NCBI GenBank assembly: GCA_040349255.1
Contig: JBEQUE010000120.1
Location: 34,276-98,275 of the forward strand
DNA length: 64,000 nucleotides
DNA from: DATMER01 sp040349255
Lineage (GTDB): Bacteria; Acidobacteriota; Thermoanaerobaculia; Multivoradales; UBA5704
Direction: 5' to 3'
Part shown: positions 62,376 to 64,000 of the stretch, in pieces
Position numbering within the stretch: the first letter of the stretch is position 1
Layout: every line of letters starts with the position of its first letter
The notes under the pieces: generated by a model
What the model saw: the letters and a program-made list of their open reading frames with translations, nothing else
What the model was told of the DNA's origin: nothing
The model's database searches: none
Position numbers and translations under genes: made by a program

Positions 62376-64000
62376 ATGTCTTCGATCCTCGTCGTCGAGC
62401 CCGAGCACCATTCCGGGGAGCGGATCCGCGCCGCCCTGGGTGCCGGCGGCTGGACGATCCGGGTGGTGGGCCAGCCTCTCGAGGCGCAGCAGGCCGCCGC
62501 CCAGCATCCGGACCTGATCCTGGTCAGCTCGTCGATCCCCGGCGCCGAGGCCGTGGCCGGAGCGCTCTCGCGCAGCGCCGGCCGGCCGGGCCTGGTGCTC
62601 GCCGCGGCGCTCTCGGACCAGGAGATGCTCGAGATCGTGCGGAGGAATCTGCCCGCGCAGGCGCCCGCCCCGGCCCCGGCCCAGGCGACACCCCGGGCCG
62701 TCATGCTCACCTCGGCGGACATCTTCGGCGACGTGCTGGCCGAGGTCGAGGCGGACGAGCCGAGGGTCCCCGCCGCCGGCCCCGCGCCAGCTCCGCCCCC
62801 GCGCCCGGCCGCGCCGCCGGCTCCGCGGCCCTCCGCCTTCGACGACGACGAGATCAACCGCAAGCTCGAGAAGACGCTCTCGGGCGTGATGAACCTGGGC
62901 GCCGAGCCGAAGCGGCCTCCGGCCGCTCCCGCCCCGCCGCCGCCGGCAGCCCCGAAGCCGCCGCCGGCCCCGGCCGTTCCGCCGCGCCGGCCGGAAATCC
63001 CGGACTCGGACGTCGACGCCCTGCTCAGCAAGACGCTCTCGACCCTGGAGCTGGGGACCCGGCCCAAGCCCGCCGCGCCGCCCGCCGTGAAACCGGCCCC
63101 GCCCGCTCCGGCCCGGCCGCCGCGGCCGACCGGCGAGCTCGATCTCTCCGCCGCCCTCGAAGGGCTGGCCGGGCCGCCGCGCCGTCCCGCCGCCCCTGCT
63201 CCACCGCCCCCGGCCGCGACCGTGGCGATCCCGAAGATGCGGCCCGAGGCCCCGCCTCCGGCTCCCCCCGCACCGCCGCCGATCGCTCCTCTTCCGGCGC
63301 CGGTCCCCGAGCCCGAGCTGCTCGCCGATCCCCTGCCGGACCTCTCCGACGTCTTCGCGGAGCCGGTCATCGACGCCATCCCGGAGATGCCCGACCTGCC
63401 GGACCTGCCGCCTCCCGCGGCTCCGGCCCGCAGCGTGTTCCCGGTCGCGGACGTCGCGGCGACCCAGCGCATCCCGATCCCGCCGATGTCTGTTCTCTCC
63501 GCGATCCACGAGGAGAGCGGCGACCAGCCCGGCGAGCGCTTCGGCCAGTACACGCTGCTGGAGAAGATCGCGGCCGGCGGCATGGCCGAGGTCTGGAAGG
63601 CGCGCATGCGCGGCGTCGAGGGGTTCCAGAAGACGGTCGCGATCAAGAAGATCCTGGCCCACATGACCGACAACTCCGAGTTCGTCGGCATGTTCATCGA
63701 CGAGGCCAAGCTGGCCGCCCAGCTCAGCCATCCGAACATCGTCCACATCTACGACCTGGGCAAGATCGGCCGCGACTACTACATCGCGATGGAGTACGTC
63801 GAAGGCAAGGACCTGCGGTCGCTGATGAACGCCGGCCGCCGCAAGGGGATCCGCCTGCCGCTGCCGCTCGCGCTGTTCATCGCGGCCCGCCTGGCGAGCG
63901 CTCTCGACTATGCCCACCGCAAGCGCGACTTCGAGGACCGCGACATGGGCCTGGTCCATCGCGACGTCTCGCCGCAGAACGTGCTCCTCAGCCTGGAGGG
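62376..64000 (+). CDS. Pkn-type Ser/Thr protein kinase with degenerate receiver domain (3' end cut)
   Basis: The gene has 541 codons to the window end, starting ATG 62376 after AGGAGA. Residues 1-90 look like a receiver (MSSILVVEPEHHSGERIRAA, DLILVSSSIPGAEAVAGALS), but the phospho-Asp is replaced by Ser (LILVSSSIPG). A long Ala/Pro-rich linker follows, with short acidic words DDDEINRKLEKTLSGVM and SDVDALLSKTLSTLEL. The kinase domain starts near residue 390: GQYTLLEKIAAGGMAEVW, VAIKKI, HPNIVHIYDLG and the catalytic HRDVSPQNVL. It probably feeds an FHA- or GTPase-linked pathway. Confidence 0.88.
   Translation, partial: MSSILVVEPEHHSGERIRAALGAGGWTIRVVGQPLEAQQAAAQHPDLILVSSSIPGAEAVAGALSRSAGRPGLVLAAALSDQEMLEIVRRNLPAQAPAPAPAQATPRAVMLTSADIFGDVLAEVEADEPRVPAAGPAPAPPPRPAAPPAPRPSAFDDDEINRKLEKTLSGVMNLGAEPKRPPAAPAPPPPAAPKPPPAPAVPPRRPEIPDSDVDALLSKTLSTLELGTRPKPAAPPAVKPAPPAPARPPRPTGELDLSAALEGLAGPPRRPAAPAPPPPAATVAIPKMRPEAPPPAPPAPPPIAPLPAPVPEPELLADPLPDLSDVFAEPVIDAIPEMPDLPDLPPPAAPARSVFPVADVAATQRIPIPPMSVLSAIHEESGDQPGERFGQYTLLEKIAAGGMAEVWKARMRGVEGFQKTVAIKKILAHMTDNSEFVGMFIDEAKLAAQLSHPNIVHIYDLGKIGRDYYIAMEYVEGKDLRSLMNAGRRKGIRLPLPLALFIAARLASALDYAHRKRDFEDRDMGLVHRDVSPQNVLLSLE

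Overview
The window is a GC-rich stretch of a diderm (outer-membrane) bacterial chromosome. Outer-membrane genes (bamD, cpoB, an OmpA-type protein, two other beta-barrels), an MglA/MglB GTPase pair, a Pkn-type kinase with an HRDVSPQN loop, a type IV pilus minor-pilin/PilY1 cluster, PD40-amidohydrolase architecture and an SxtJ/carbamoyltransferase/DUF5989 trio together suggest Acidobacteriota (Thermoanaerobaculia/Holophagae-like). Myxococcota is the main alternative. This placement is inference; no 16S gene is present. Most of the DNA is coding, with many 1-8 nt gene overlaps.

Layout. 1-6.0 kb: a minus-strand operon mglB-mglA-TPR-yvcK (yvcK cut by the window edge), then DUF2318, rlmN and a small unknown; a plus-strand sugar kinase-like gene and tatA; a lytic transglycosylase. 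6.1-11.1 kb (minus): Fis-like regulator, LysM protein with its own promoter/operator, and a tight PASTA-rpe-bamD-cpoB operon. 11.1-12.0 kb: nfo. 12.0-17.1 kb (minus): GNAT-truA-uppS-cdsA-rseP-peroxiredoxin-like, i.e. RNA modification plus envelope lipid and protease genes. 17.2-18.5 kb: GNAT and Uma2 genes. 18.5-20.8 kb: a UvrD/PcrA helicase. 21.0-24.1 kb: a ClpX-like AAA+ protein lacking the ClpP-docking and aromatic pore loops, directly followed by a cytoplasmic HExxH metallopeptidase; this is the best candidate for an undescribed system. 24.1-25.9 kb: ECF sigma factor, membrane anti-sigma-like protein (carrying a 115-nt palindromic element inside its reading frame) and a secreted secretin-N-like protein. 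26.0-30.3 kb: a large PD40-amidohydrolase and a coiled-coil GAF protein.

30.3-31.9 kb is an accessory patch: an antitoxin/PIN toxin pair with a palindromic operator, a cupin, and a seven-copy 42-bp tandem repeat. 31.9-37.1 kb: Crp-like regulator, aminotransferase, OM barrel, DUF971, mobA, cyclophilin, an unknown protein, a cold-shock protein and tRNA-Leu(GAG). 37.2-40.6 kb: the glycolytic operon gap-pgk-tpiA-secG. 40.7-42.1 kb: an unknown small gene and tsaD. 42.3-48.8 kb: three prepilin-like genes and pilY1. 48.7-52.3 kb: a P1-family peptidase opposite sxtJ-carbamoyltransferase-DUF5989. 52.3-56.7 kb: pgeF, a GDSL esterase, gatB, ftsE, ftsX. 56.7-62.2 kb (minus): RRM protein, OmpA-like protein, OM barrel, DUF4388, ruvC and yebC. 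62.4-64 kb: a Ser/Thr kinase with a degenerate receiver domain, cut by the window end.
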